Positions 48,560 through 57,132 of a DNA stretch of 64,000 bases are shown here, one piece after another. The notes below the pieces were generated by a model, which was not told the origin of the DNA, made no database searches, and saw nothing but the letters and a program-made list of their open reading frames with translations. This DNA comes from JACCZR01 sp035296565 (GTDB lineage Bacteria; Actinomycetota; Thermoleophilia; Solirubrobacterales; Thermoleophilaceae). The first letter of the stretch is position 1. Each line of letters begins with the position of its first letter. The stretch is from assembly GCA_035296565.1 (NCBI GenBank), contig DATHAQ010000059.1, positions 41,782 through 105,781 on the forward strand, given 5' to 3'. The translations under genes and the position numbers were made by a program.

Positions 48560-49272
48560 TGCCCCGCGAACAGAGCATGCGGCGCTTCTGGGACGACCGC
48601 GCGCGCGAGAACGCGCTCTTCTTCGTCGACAACCAGCTCAGCTACGCCGACCCGGACGCCGCGGAGTTCTTCGCGAACGGGGAGCGGTCGCTGGATGTGA
48701 TGCTCGAGACGCTTGGCGTCGCGGTGGAGCCCGACGCCCGGGTCGTGGAGATCGGCTGCGGCGCCGGCCGCCAGACACGGGCGCTGGCGGCCCGCGCGGG
48801 CGACGTGCGCGCCCTCGACGTCTCCGAGGCGATGCTCGCGCGAGCCCGCGAGCTCAACCCCGACTTGGAGAACGTCGACTGGCTGCACGGCGACGGAACC
48901 TCGCTGGCGGGCGTGGAGGATTCGAGCGCCGACGTATGCGTGTCGTATGTCGTCTTCCAGCACCTTCCCGATCCCACCCTGACCCTCGGCTACGTCCGGG
49001 AGATGGGCCGGGTGCTGAGGCCGGGAGGCTGGGCGGCGTTGCAGGTATCCAACGATCCTTCGATCCACCGGGCGCCCGCGGCCCGCCGCCAGGCCAAGAC
49101 GGCACTGCGTGCGCTCGCGCGGCGAGGCCCCCGGGGCCAGGTCGACCCCGCGTGGCTCGGCTCGGCCGTCGACCTCGGTGAGCTTCGCGACGTGGCGACC
49201 GCGGCGGGCCTGAGGCTCGAGCGAACGGCCGGCGAGGGCACGCAGTTCTGCATGGCGCTCCTGCGCCGTTAG
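48559..49272 (+). CDS. class I SAM-dependent methyltransferase
   Basis: A 237-residue Methyltransf_11-type protein with VVEIGCGAGRQTRALAARA (motif I), ALDVSEAMLARARE (acidic strand) and ADVCVSYVVFQHLPDP (motif IV). The first GTG at 48559 overlaps the corA stop (TAGTG); the ATG at 48577 (MRRFWDDRARENALFF) is the more family-like start. Substrate unknown. It ends overlapping the convergent GT2 gene by 4 bases. Confidence 0.85.
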   Translation: MPREQSMRRFWDDRARENALFFVDNQLSYADPDAAEFFANGERSLDVMLETLGVAVEPDARVVEIGCGAGRQTRALAARAGDVRALDVSEAMLARARELNPDLENVDWLHGDGTSLAGVEDSSADVCVSYVVFQHLPDPTLTLGYVREMGRVLRPGGWAALQVSNDPSIHRAPAARRQAKTALRALARRGPRGQVDPAWLGSAVDLGELRDVATAAGLRLERTAGEGTQFCMALLRR

Positions 49273-50207
49273 AGCACGAGGCTGCGGGCACGCAGGCTGC
49301 CCCGCGCCAGCGCGGCGAGCGTCACCGCGTCCGCAGCCAGATCCACCACGGCCACCTCGGGGGCCCGCGGACCCGCGACCTTCAGCCGCTCGCGCCAGGC
49401 CAGCCGCACGTAGGGCAGCGCGGCCGCCAGCGGCGCCGGGGAGCGCCGAACCGCCGCGACGGCCACCGCCACGGCCGCCGCGTCGAACGCGGCGGTGCGC
49501 CGGGAGAGGAAGAGCCGGCGGTGGAACATCGACCGCCGCAGCTCGGGCATGCGGGCCGCGATGGCGGGAAAGTGCCCGGCTCGCCGGCGCTCTGAGATGT
49601 ACCCCCCGGGCCCGCGCGGGAAGACAGCGTGGTGGGCGAGCGCCTCCGCGGCGAAGGCGCCCCGGGCCCCGGCGCGCAGCGCGCGCCAGCCGAACCAGAC
49701 GTCCTCGGCCATCAGCTTCCCGGCTCCGACGTCCAGCCAGTCCTCGAATCCGCCGGCCCGGTCGAAGACGTCGCGTCCGACGAAGAGGCTCGCCGTCTGC
49801 CACAGGCCGACGTCGTCGACGATCCACAACGTACGGTCGAACGGGCCGAGGTCGGCGGCGGGGTCGGGCCTGACGTGGCCCTGCACGATGTCGGCGGTCT
49901 CGAGAGCGCGGACACCGCCGGCCAGCCAGCCCGGCTGGGGAAAGCAGTCGGCGTCGAGGAACGCCAGCACCTCGCCCCCGGCTGCCCGCACGCCCCGGTT
50001 GCGGGCTTCCGCGGCTCCGGTGCGCGGCTGGACGAGCGTCGTCGCGCCCGCGGCGCGGGCCACTTCGGCCGTGCCGTCTCGAGAGCCGTCGTCGACCACG
50101 ATCACCTCGAAGTCCGGCGCCCCCGCCTGGCGCTCGAGGCAGGCAAGCGTCCGGGCCAGGGTCGCCTCGGCATCGCGGGCGGGGATGATGACGCTCGCCT
50201 GCGGCAC
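49269..50207 (-). CDS. family 2 glycosyltransferase
   Basis: A 312-residue GT2 protein: ASVIIPARDAEATLARTLACL, IVVDDGSRDGTAEVA, the DxD-bearing AFLDADCFPQPGW and the LMAEDVWFGWRALR motif. A hydrophobic stretch near residue 250 may attach it to the membrane. The GTG at 50207 lies 2 bases after the stop of the FAD oxidoreductase gene, so the two are co-transcribed. Substrate unknown. Confidence 0.87.
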   Translation of the reverse strand: MPQASVIIPARDAEATLARTLACLERQAGAPDFEVIVVDDGSRDGTAEVARAAGATTLVQPRTGAAEARNRGVRAAGGEVLAFLDADCFPQPGWLAGGVRALETADIVQGHVRPDPAADLGPFDRTLWIVDDVGLWQTASLFVGRDVFDRAGGFEDWLDVGAGKLMAEDVWFGWRALRAGARGAFAAEALAHHAVFPRGPGGYISERRRAGHFPAIAARMPELRRSMFHRRLFLSRRTAAFDAAAVAVAVAAVRRSPAPLAAALPYVRLAWRERLKVAGPRAPEVAVVDLAADAVTLAALARGSLRARSLVL

Positions 50208-50209
50208 GA

Positions 50210-51628
50210 TCAGCTCGGCCGGACGCCGCCGGACATGACCAGCGCCGCGGCCTGCCGGCCGAGCCGCACCGCGTAGTTGGTCCCCCTGTCCTCCGGGTAG
50301 ATCTGCGTGGTGTTGGCCAGGAACAGGCCGCCGACTCCGGTCTGCAGGGTGGGCATTCGCGCGCGGTAATCCGTCGTCACGATCGGCTGGGCGTCCGGTT
50401 CGCGAAACAGCCACCGCTGCCGCACCCACGATCGCCTGAACGCCGGGTTGGCCCGGCGCAGGCCGGGTTCGTACTCGCTCAGCAACTGGTCGGCGTCAAG
50501 GCTCAGGAGGCGGTCAGCCTGAGGGGTGTAGTTCGCCACGTAGAGGAAGTGCCGGCCGTCGAGGGCTTCGGCGCCGACAAGATGCCGCTGCTCGATCAGC
50601 CCCACGAACGGCAGGCCCCGGTCGGCCACGTTGGTCCAGTAGAAGGGCGAGAAGCCGCGGTCGAGCTCCAGGAGCAGGCAGACCGCCGCGTGGTACTCGA
50701 TCGCCTGCAGGCGCTGGAGGTAGCCCGAGCCGAGCTCGCTCGCCAGTGAGGGCTCGAGCAGCCGCTCGAAGATGCGGTTTGGCACCGTGGCGAGGACGGC
50801 GTCGTAGCTCTGCTCGCCCTCGACCTCGAATGCGCGCGGGTCGTGGCCCGCGCGGTAGGAGCCCGCCGCGCCGACGTCCACCTCGAGGCGTCCGCTGCGC
50901 CGCCTGATCGCCGCGGCGGGGCGGTCGATCAGCACGCGGCCGCCGCGGCGCTCGATCTCTTCCGCCAGCCGGCGGAACAGCGGCTCGAACGTTCCCTCCG
51001 GGTATCCGAGCCGCTCCCCCCGGACCTCGGCGCCCTTGATCTGCCGGCGCAGCGTGAGCTTGCTCCAGAGCCAGGCCATGGAGATCTCCTCGGCGTGGTC
51101 GCCGAACTTGCCGCGGAGCAGCGGTCCCCAGACGCGCTCCCACCCCTCCGCGCCCATCGCTTCGACTATCCAGTCCCGCGCCGTGCGCTCCTCGAATTCC
51201 GTCGGCGTCCGATGGCGGCGCTGGAGACTGAGCACGGCCAGGCCCATGCGCACGCGCGACCGTACCGAGAGGGGCTTGAAGCGCAGCAGGTCGCCCGGCG
51301 TGGTGAACGGGTGACTGCTCCCATCGGCGAAGAACGCGACGCTGGACGAATGCCAGCCGATCTCCAGGCCCAGCTCGCGGTAGAGCGCCGCGATGTCGCG
51401 GTCCGAGGTGAAGAGGTGGTGGTAGTAGCGCTCCAGCGAAAGCCCGCTCCCCACGTCGAGCGTGGCGGCCTGTCCTCCCAGGCCGGGCCAGCGCTCGAGG
51501 ACATCGACCTCCCAGCCCGCGCGCGCGAGGTCGTAGCCCGCGGAGAGGCCGGCCACCCCGGCTCCGATGACCGCGATTCGGCTCACCGCGCCGGAAGCTC
51601 GATCACGCGGCGGCCCGCCCCTCTCCAT
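50210..51628 (-). CDS. FAD-dependent oxidoreductase (protoporphyrinogen oxidase / UDP-galactopyranose mutase-like)
   Basis: A 472-residue flavoprotein of the amine-oxidase superfamily. The dinucleotide-binding fold IAVIGAGVAGLSAGYDLARAG is near the start, followed by VLERWPGLGGQA; a C-terminal GLFLANTTQIYPEDRGTNYAV binds FAD. Relatives in glycan clusters isomerise or oxidise sugars, or act on polyprenyl substrates. The ATG at 51628 has TAGAGT 9 nt upstream; the GTG at 51583 (VSRIAVIGAG) is a plausible shorter start. Two genes, this and a GT2, form a unit. Confidence 0.85.
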   Translation of the reverse strand: MERGGPPRDRASGAVSRIAVIGAGVAGLSAGYDLARAGWEVDVLERWPGLGGQAATLDVGSGLSLERYYHHLFTSDRDIAALYRELGLEIGWHSSSVAFFADGSSHPFTTPGDLLRFKPLSVRSRVRMGLAVLSLQRRHRTPTEFEERTARDWIVEAMGAEGWERVWGPLLRGKFGDHAEEISMAWLWSKLTLRRQIKGAEVRGERLGYPEGTFEPLFRRLAEEIERRGGRVLIDRPAAAIRRRSGRLEVDVGAAGSYRAGHDPRAFEVEGEQSYDAVLATVPNRIFERLLEPSLASELGSGYLQRLQAIEYHAAVCLLLELDRGFSPFYWTNVADRGLPFVGLIEQRHLVGAEALDGRHFLYVANYTPQADRLLSLDADQLLSEYEPGLRRANPAFRRSWVRQRWLFREPDAQPIVTTDYRARMPTLQTGVGGLFLANTTQIYPEDRGTNYAVRLGRQAAALVMSGGVRPS

Positions 51629-51637
51629 CGGCAGGCG

Positions 51638-51643
51638 ACTCTA
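51638..51643 (-). promoter_or_regulatory. -10 element before the FAD oxidoreductase gene
   Basis: TAGAGT on the minus strand, 9 nt before the ATG at 51628. It supports the longer N-terminus. Confidence 0.45.
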
Positions 51644-51732
51644 GACACCACCGGCAGGCGGCTCGGCGGGCAGGCGCAATAGATTCGTGTGTCGCGGGCC
51701 TCGTCGGGACAGCGGACGCCCCTGCCGAACTG

Positions 51733-53400
51733 GTGAAGCACTTCAACGGCGCAACCTTGGGGCGCAGGCTCGATCTCGTCCTGCTGGTGGCACTCGCGGC
51801 GTGGGCGGCGGCGCCGGTGGTGTACCTGGTCCGTGAGGCCTCGGCCTCTGGCCGCGCCTTCACCGGCGCTGCTGGCATCTTTCCGGGCGATCAGCTGCAG
51901 TACCTCTCCTGGATCCGCAGCGCGGGGGAGCACGGGCTGGCCGCCAACGGGTTCGACCTCGACAGCGGCGGGCACGTCTTCCTGCACCCGATGTTCGTGC
52001 TCAGCGGGCTCCTGTGGCGGGCGGGCGGAAGCCTCGAGCTGAGCCTCCTACTCTGGACGCCCGTCGCCGTGGGGGTCCTCTTCCTCGGCTATCGGCGCTT
52101 CTGCGCGCGCTTCTTCGCGGACCCTCTCCCGCGCGCCGCCGCACTCGCCCTGGCGCTCTTCTCGATATCTCCGCTCGTGGCCCTGATCGGCTGGGACCAC
52201 CTGCCGGGAGCCGAGGCGGTCCGCACGGTCGGAGGCGACACCACCACCGCTCCGCTTCTCTGGGGCTACCTGCCCAGCGCCCTGGCGCTCGGGCTGATGC
52301 CGCTCTTCCTCCTGGGGCTCGAACGGCTGATGAGCAAACAGGTCGGGCGGGGCTCGGCCTGGCTGCTCGCAGGGACTGCAGGCGCCGGCGCGTTGACGTC
52401 TTGGCTTCACCCCTGGCAGGGAGAGACGCTGCTCCTGGTCACCGCGGGACTGGCCGTGTCGGTTCGCCCGCGGAGGGCCCACCTCGGGATCGGCGTGGCC
52501 GCGCTCGCCACCGCGTTGCCGCTGCTCTACTACTTCGCGCTCGGGCGCGCGGACGGCGCCTGGGCCGTCGCGCAGGCGCAAACCCCGCTCGAGCGCCCCA
52601 GCCTTCTCGGACTGATCTTGACCCTCGGCCCGGTGGCGCTCTTCGCCGTCGCAGGCATCCGGCCGACTGTGCGGGAGCCTCGTGACAGGGTCCTCCTGTT
52701 GTGGCCCGTGGCCGCCTTGGCCGTGACCTTCGCCTTCTCGGCGGCACTGCCCTCGCATGCCCTGCAAGGCATCGCGTTGCCGATCGCGACCCTCGCCGTG
52801 CGCGGATGGCAGGCCCTTCGCGCGCCGGCGGTTTTGGCGCCGCTGGGCCTGGCGCTGGCGACGCTGCCGGGTGCGGCCTTCTTCGCGGACTCCGAGCGCG
52901 CGGCCATCGACGAAAGCCGGCCGGGCTTCTTCCTCGGTCCCGGTGACCTCGAAGCCCTGCGGCACCTCGAAGGCCTGCCCGGGCCGGGCGGCGTGCTGAC
53001 GTCGCCGGGGCTGGCCCCCGCCGTCCCGGCCTACACGGGCCGGCGGACCTGGGTCGGCCACCCGGTCTGGACACCGCGCTATCCCCAGAGGGCGCGCGAG
53101 GCAACCGACCTGTTCTCCGGTCGCCTCACGGGGCGTCGCGCCCAGGGGCTCCTGCGGCGGGCGAGCGCGCGCTGGGTGCTCGCGCCCTGCGGCGCGGCCC
53201 CCAACCTTCGCGTTGCCCTGGGGTCGAGACTGCGTCGAGTCCGGCGCTTTGGCTGCGCCACGCTCTACGAGGTGGCGACCGAATCGCGGGCGGCCCTCGT
53301 GAGGTCGCCGCGAACGCGGCCGCCACGCAGCAGCCGTACGGCCACGGCCGCTGATCCCACCGCGACAGCGGCCCACAGGCCGAGCATCAGCACCGAGTAG
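51733..53400 (+). CDS. GT-C type integral membrane glycosyltransferase-like protein
   Basis: A 555-residue membrane protein with about 10-12 hydrophobic segments from residue 14 (DLVLLVALAAWAAAPVVYLV). An acidic/aromatic loop after the first helix (FPGDQLQYLSWI) resembles the catalytic loop of GT-C mannosyltransferases using polyprenyl-phosphate sugars. A soluble C-terminal part (after about residue 410) is outside. The last 50 residues are low complexity and overlap the convergent gene at 53265 by 136 bp. The GTG at 51733 overlaps the stop of a possible 15-codon leader frame. The donor and acceptor are unknown. Confidence 0.75.
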   Translation: MKHFNGATLGRRLDLVLLVALAAWAAAPVVYLVREASASGRAFTGAAGIFPGDQLQYLSWIRSAGEHGLAANGFDLDSGGHVFLHPMFVLSGLLWRAGGSLELSLLLWTPVAVGVLFLGYRRFCARFFADPLPRAAALALALFSISPLVALIGWDHLPGAEAVRTVGGDTTTAPLLWGYLPSALALGLMPLFLLGLERLMSKQVGRGSAWLLAGTAGAGALTSWLHPWQGETLLLVTAGLAVSVRPRRAHLGIGVAALATALPLLYYFALGRADGAWAVAQAQTPLERPSLLGLILTLGPVALFAVAGIRPTVREPRDRVLLLWPVAALAVTFAFSAALPSHALQGIALPIATLAVRGWQALRAPAVLAPLGLALATLPGAAFFADSERAAIDESRPGFFLGPGDLEALRHLEGLPGPGGVLTSPGLAPAVPAYTGRRTWVGHPVWTPRYPQRAREATDLFSGRLTGRRAQGLLRRASARWVLAPCGAAPNLRVALGSRLRRVRRFGCATLYEVATESRAALVRSPRTRPPRSSRTATAADPTATAAHRPSISTE

Positions 53401-54476
53401 GCCCAACCGATGGCCGGCTCATCCCACGGCCGTAGATAGAAGATCGCCATGGCCAGGGCGAGGACGGCCTGAGCCACGGCCACGACCCGCAACAGCCCGG
53501 CCATGAGCAGGAACGGCAGCCCCCAGAGCGCGTACTGGAAGAAGAAGTTGACGCCGAAGGCGAACACGACAAGCCAGAGCAGGACGGCCAGTTGCGGTGC
53601 CGCCGCGCGGGTCTTGGCGCCCACGTACCCGACGGCGAGCAGGCTAGCGGCGACCACGAGCGAGCCTTGCTCGGTCAAGGCTCGCGTGAGGCCCGAAGGC
53701 GACAGGCCGCGGATCCCCAGGTAGGCCTGGGGAAGCTCGGGCTGGACGACAAGGCTGAGCCCGCCTGCCCCCGGGATTCCCCGGTAGGCCAGTCTCTGGA
53801 GATCGGGGAGGGCCCCCGCGACCGCGAACGGCAGGAAGGCGACCACCAGCGGCACTGCCGCCGCGCCGAGGAGCGTCGCCAGCTCCCGCCGCGAGCGAGC
53901 GCTGGGAGCCAGTGCGACCACCATCAGAAGCGGGACGCTCTTCATCGCCCCGCCCAGGCCCACGAGAAGACCAGCCTCGAGCGCCCGCCTGCCGGCGGGC
54001 GCGTACTGCCAGCGATGCAGGGCCAGAACGGCGGGCAGGATGGCAACGGCGTCGATCTGGCCGTGATAGCCGGAGATGACCAGGAAGGCGGGGCCGAGGC
54101 ACACCAGCCCGGCGGCGATCAGCCGTGACCGGGCGCCGGCGCCCTGGCGACCGAGGAAGTCCTGCACCACCAGGGCGATCGCGGCGTTGGCCAGGATCGA
54201 TGCGAGGCGAACAATGAACTCGAACGAGATGCCCGTAGCGTCGGCCAGCCACCCGGACGCCGAGACCCAGGGAAGGAACCCGGGCGGGTAGGGCCACCGG
54301 TTCGCAACCGCGTGGTGCTCGTAGAGGCCCAGGAAGTCGGCATGCAAGACCCCATGGACCAGCCTCAGCGACTGCATGTCGTAGGGGTCCCCGTCGGTGA
54401 CTGCGGCAAGCACGAGTGCCAGCGCCGTCCCGCTGCCCACGACGCCGGCCAGGAGGAGGAAGAAGCGCCGCGGCAC
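53265..54476 (-). CDS. GT-C type integral membrane glycosyltransferase (GT87-like)
   Basis: A 403-residue membrane protein with about 9-10 hydrophobic segments. The RWPYPPGFLPWV loop and the ISGYHGQIDAVAILP motif resemble GT87-like mannosyltransferases and other polyprenyl-phosphate-dependent enzymes. The Asp in DGDPYDMQS is a possible catalytic residue. The GTG at 54476 has TAGCCT 9 nt upstream. Its last 136 bases overlap the convergent gene at 51733. Confidence 0.78.
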   Translation of the reverse strand: MPRRFFLLLAGVVGSGTALALVLAAVTDGDPYDMQSLRLVHGVLHADFLGLYEHHAVANRWPYPPGFLPWVSASGWLADATGISFEFIVRLASILANAAIALVVQDFLGRQGAGARSRLIAAGLVCLGPAFLVISGYHGQIDAVAILPAVLALHRWQYAPAGRRALEAGLLVGLGGAMKSVPLLMVVALAPSARSRRELATLLGAAAVPLVVAFLPFAVAGALPDLQRLAYRGIPGAGGLSLVVQPELPQAYLGIRGLSPSGLTRALTEQGSLVVAASLLAVGYVGAKTRAAAPQLAVLLWLVVFAFGVNFFFQYALWGLPFLLMAGLLRVVAVAQAVLALAMAIFYLRPWDEPAIGWAYSVLMLGLWAAVAVGSAAVAVRLLRGGRVRGDLTRAARDSVATS

Positions 54477-54590
54477 CGCGGCGTGAGGCTACCCGCGGCG
54501 GCCGTATAGCGCGCGTCGCGCCCGCGAAAGACGCTCAGGCGGCTGACCGATTTCTCGGAGGGCGTGCGAGGACCGCTCGGAGCGGGCGGC

Positions 54591-55478
54591 TCACGACCCT
54601 CGTCGGGCGATGACCTCCATACGGTCACGGAAGTCCGGCCAAACCAGGCAGTCGGCCACGCCGAGGCGCTCGGCTGTCCCCATCGCGGCGCGGGCCAGCG
54701 TCCCGGAGTACCCCTCGAGCCGCGACAGGTAGTAGCGCACGGTGAAGGCCTTGGGTGCCGTGTCCACCCGCTCGACCGTGAAGCCGTGCCTGCCCAGGAG
54801 CAGGGTGAGGCTCGGACGCGTGAAGTACTGGACGTGGGTGGGGATGACCGACCACCAGCGCGCCCCCAGAGCGCGTGCCACCAGGCTTCCGCTGTCCGGC
54901 AGCGCGAGGAGCAGGACGCCTCCCGGCCGCAGCAGCGCCCGGACGCGGTCGAGGGTCGCCCCCGGATCCGGCAGGTGCTCGAGCACGTCTGCCAGCACCA
55001 CCGCCTCGAAGGACTCAGCCGGCAGCTCCGCTCGGTCGAGAGTGGTGTTCTGCACCGAGAGGCCGAATTGCCGGCGCGCATAGTCGGCAGCAAAGCGGGA
55101 CGGCTCGACGCCTTGCGCCCTCCACCCCCGCCCCTCCGCCTCGGAGAGCAGGAAGCCCACCCAGCAACCGAGGTCGCAGATCGAGCCGCGATCCACCCGG
55201 CGCTCGATGGCCTCCAGGCTGCGACGGGCCGTCGCTCGCTGCCCTCTTTCCTCCTCGAGGTAGGCGGACTCGTCCACCTCGGCGTAGGCCTCCTCCAATT
55301 CGGCGTGGGGAGGGAGCTCGGCTACCTGGATATGGCCGCAGAGAGCACATCTCACGAGGTCGGAGGGGGCGACACCGAAAGCGGTGGTGTTGGCGACGAG
55401 GCTCTCCCCGCTGGCCGCCTTGACGCTCAGGTGGTGACGTACGTCGGCGCCGCCGCAGGCGGCGCAGAGGGTGCTCAC
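54591..55478 (-). CDS. class I SAM-dependent methyltransferase with N-terminal zinc-binding motif
   Basis: A 295-residue methyltransferase with an N-terminal CxxC pair (LCAACGG) and a second pair (RCALCGH), as in sugar C-methyltransferases of the TylC3/Methyltransf_13 type. The AdoMet motif is SICDLGCWVGFLLSEAEGRG, where a Trp replaces the usual Gly or Thr, and EAVVLADVLEHLPDPG is motif IV. The GTG at 55478 overlaps the GT2 stop (GTGA). The intergenic stretch 54,477-54,590 after its stop shows no gene. Confidence 0.82.
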   Translation of the reverse strand: MSTLCAACGGADVRHHLSVKAASGESLVANTTAFGVAPSDLVRCALCGHIQVAELPPHAELEEAYAEVDESAYLEEERGQRATARRSLEAIERRVDRGSICDLGCWVGFLLSEAEGRGWRAQGVEPSRFAADYARRQFGLSVQNTTLDRAELPAESFEAVVLADVLEHLPDPGATLDRVRALLRPGGVLLLALPDSGSLVARALGARWWSVIPTHVQYFTRPSLTLLLGRHGFTVERVDTAPKAFTVRYYLSRLEGYSGTLARAAMGTAERLGVADCLVWPDFRDRMEVIARRGS

Positions 55479-56215
55479 CGGTACCTGCTGTCCAGTTCGG
55501 CCAGGCGCCGACGCATACGCCGCAGCTCGCGGAAGGCCAGCAGGATCACGCGGGGATCGGCACCCCGGGCCTGGCCGGCCACGCGCGGGCGGTGGTGCAC
55601 CCCCACCTCGACCACGCTGGCACCCCGCCGCCCCAGCTTGACCATCAGCTCGGTGTTGACCATGGCCCCCACCGACTCGATGTCCACGTCGGTGAGGACC
55701 CGGCGGTCGAAGAGCTTGAAGGCGCAGTCGATGTCCCGCACGGGCACGTAGAACAGCACCCGCACGAGGAGGTTCCACGCGATCGCCATCAGCCTGCGTG
55801 ACCGCGGATCTTGGCGGTTGACGCGGTACCCGGCCACCACGTCGACGGTCCCCACGTAGTCCAGGAAACGCTCGAGCTCGGCCATGTCGAACTGCAGGTC
55901 GGCGTCGGTGAAGAAGACGTACTCGTGGCGGCTGGCGAGGAAGCCGGTGCGCAGGGCTTCCCCGTAGCCGCGGTTGCCTTTGTGAGCCGCGAGGCGGATG
56001 CGCCCGTCCCGCGCCGCCAGCGCCTCGACGATCGACCGGGTGCCGTCCGTCGACCCGTCGTCGACGACGACGATCTCGTGATCGTCGAACAGGCGCTCCG
56101 CAGTCGCGCTCGCCTCGGCGATGGCCCTTTCGATGTTGGCGGCCTCGTTGTAGGCCGGGAGGAGTATCGAGATCCGGCCTGGCGTGCCTTCACTTCGCTC
56201 TCGGAGGGCCTCCAT
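55475..56215 (-). CDS. family 2 glycosyltransferase (polyprenyl-phosphate sugar synthase type)
   Basis: A 246-residue GT2 protein resembling DPM1/ArnC-type enzymes, which make polyprenyl-phosphate sugars: ISILLPAYNEAANIERAI, IVVVDDGSTDGTRSIVE, NRGYGEALRTGFLAS, and the DxD in VFFTDADLQFD. The DIDCAFKLFDRRVL segment is typical. Its product could feed the GT-C proteins nearby. The ATG at 56215 has TAGTAT 9 nt upstream. It is divergent from the gene at 56258. Confidence 0.88.
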   Translation of the reverse strand: MEALRERSEGTPGRISILLPAYNEAANIERAIAEASATAERLFDDHEIVVVDDGSTDGTRSIVEALAARDGRIRLAAHKGNRGYGEALRTGFLASRHEYVFFTDADLQFDMAELERFLDYVGTVDVVAGYRVNRQDPRSRRLMAIAWNLLVRVLFYVPVRDIDCAFKLFDRRVLTDVDIESVGAMVNTELMVKLGRRGASVVEVGVHHRPRVAGQARGADPRVILLAFRELRRMRRRLAELDSRYR

Positions 56216-56224
56216 GGGCGGGCG

Positions 56225-56250
56225 ATACTACGCGCGGGCCGCGGTAGCTT
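56225..56250. promoter_or_regulatory. divergent leaderless-type promoters
   Basis: Minus TAGTAT (56230-56225) precedes the ATG at 56215 by 9 nt; plus TAGCTT (56245-56250) precedes the GTG at 56258 by 7 nt. Confidence 0.5.
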
Positions 56251-56257
56251 TCGCGGC

Positions 56258-57121
56258 GTGAGCGGCCTCTTCCGCCGCGCGGCGGCGGCCCTCGGCCTCC
56301 ACGTCGCGCGAAGGCGCGACTACGACCTGGTGGCCCGCGGCTACTACTCGCCTATCCCCGACGAGTCCCGGCTCGCGGAGGGGGTCCGCGAGCGCCGCAG
56401 CGCCCTCAAGGGCATCGCCTTCGACACCGGTGAGCAGATCGAATGGGCCGAGCGCGAGCTGAGCTCGTTCACCGGCGAGCTGGAGGCCGGCGGGGGCTTC
56501 ACCTTCGACAACTCGATGTACGAGGTCGGGGATGCGGAGATCGCGTACGCGGTGGTGCGGCGCTTCGGCCCCGGCCGAATCGTGGAGCTCGGCTCGGGCT
56601 TCTCCACGCTCGTGCTCGCGCGCGCGACAGCGGCAAATCGGCGTGACGGCCAGCCCACGCTGCTGGAGGCCAACGATCCCTATCCCCCCGCGGTGGTGCA
56701 GGGTCCTGTCGAAGGGCTCGCAGCGCTTCGGCGGCGTGCCGCCGAGACCATCCCGGTCGCAGAGGCCGAGGCCCTGGAGGCGGAGGACATCCTATTCGTC
56801 GACACGACCCACGTCGTACGCCTGGGAGGCGACGTCAACCACATCGTCCTCGACCTCCTCCCCAGCCTGCGGCCCGGAGTCCTCGTGCACTTCCACGACA
56901 TCTGGCTGCCCTACGAGTATCACCCCGGGCTGACCGAGTACCTGGGCGTCTATTGGACGGAGCAGTACCTCCTCCAAGCTCTCCTGAGCGGCAATCCGGG
57001 CTTCGAGATCCTGTTCGCCACCCACGCCGTGGCGGTCGAGCAAAGCGAGCGGTTTCGCCACCTGATTCCGCGCTTCACCGGCGCGAACCACCCCACGAGC
57101 TTCTGGGTGCGCCGCCTCTAG
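56258..57121 (+). CDS. methyltransferase-fold protein (class I)
   Basis: A 287-residue protein of the class I methyltransferase fold, near the Methyltransf_24 type: IVELGSGFSTLVLARATAAN is the AdoMet loop, TLLEANDPYP the following strand, ILFVDTTHVVRLGGDVNHI the D-T-H segment and GVLVHFHDIWLPYEY the metal/acceptor region. Function unknown; sugar methylation is likely from context. The GTG at 56258 is set by TAGCTT 7 nt upstream. The phosphomannomutase gene starts 11 bases after its stop. Confidence 0.75.
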   Translation: MSGLFRRAAAALGLHVARRRDYDLVARGYYSPIPDESRLAEGVRERRSALKGIAFDTGEQIEWAERELSSFTGELEAGGGFTFDNSMYEVGDAEIAYAVVRRFGPGRIVELGSGFSTLVLARATAANRRDGQPTLLEANDPYPPAVVQGPVEGLAALRRRAAETIPVAEAEALEAEDILFVDTTHVVRLGGDVNHIVLDLLPSLRPGVLVHFHDIWLPYEYHPGLTEYLGVYWTEQYLLQALLSGNPGFEILFATHAVAVEQSERFRHLIPRFTGANHPTSFWVRRL

Positions 57122-57124
57122 AGT
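57119..57124 (+). promoter_or_regulatory. -10 element before the phosphomannomutase gene
   Basis: TAGAGT, starting with the stop codon of the preceding gene, lies 8 nt before the GTG at 57133. Confidence 0.45.
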
Positions 57125-57132
57125 CGGCCGCC

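Noticed and set aside
51680..51736. Fifteen-codon leader frame (GTG 51689 to TGA 51736) before the GT-C gene
   Set aside because: It overlaps the gene start as GTGA, which is suggestive, but the -10 candidate TAGATT is only 3 nt from its start and nothing else supports translation.
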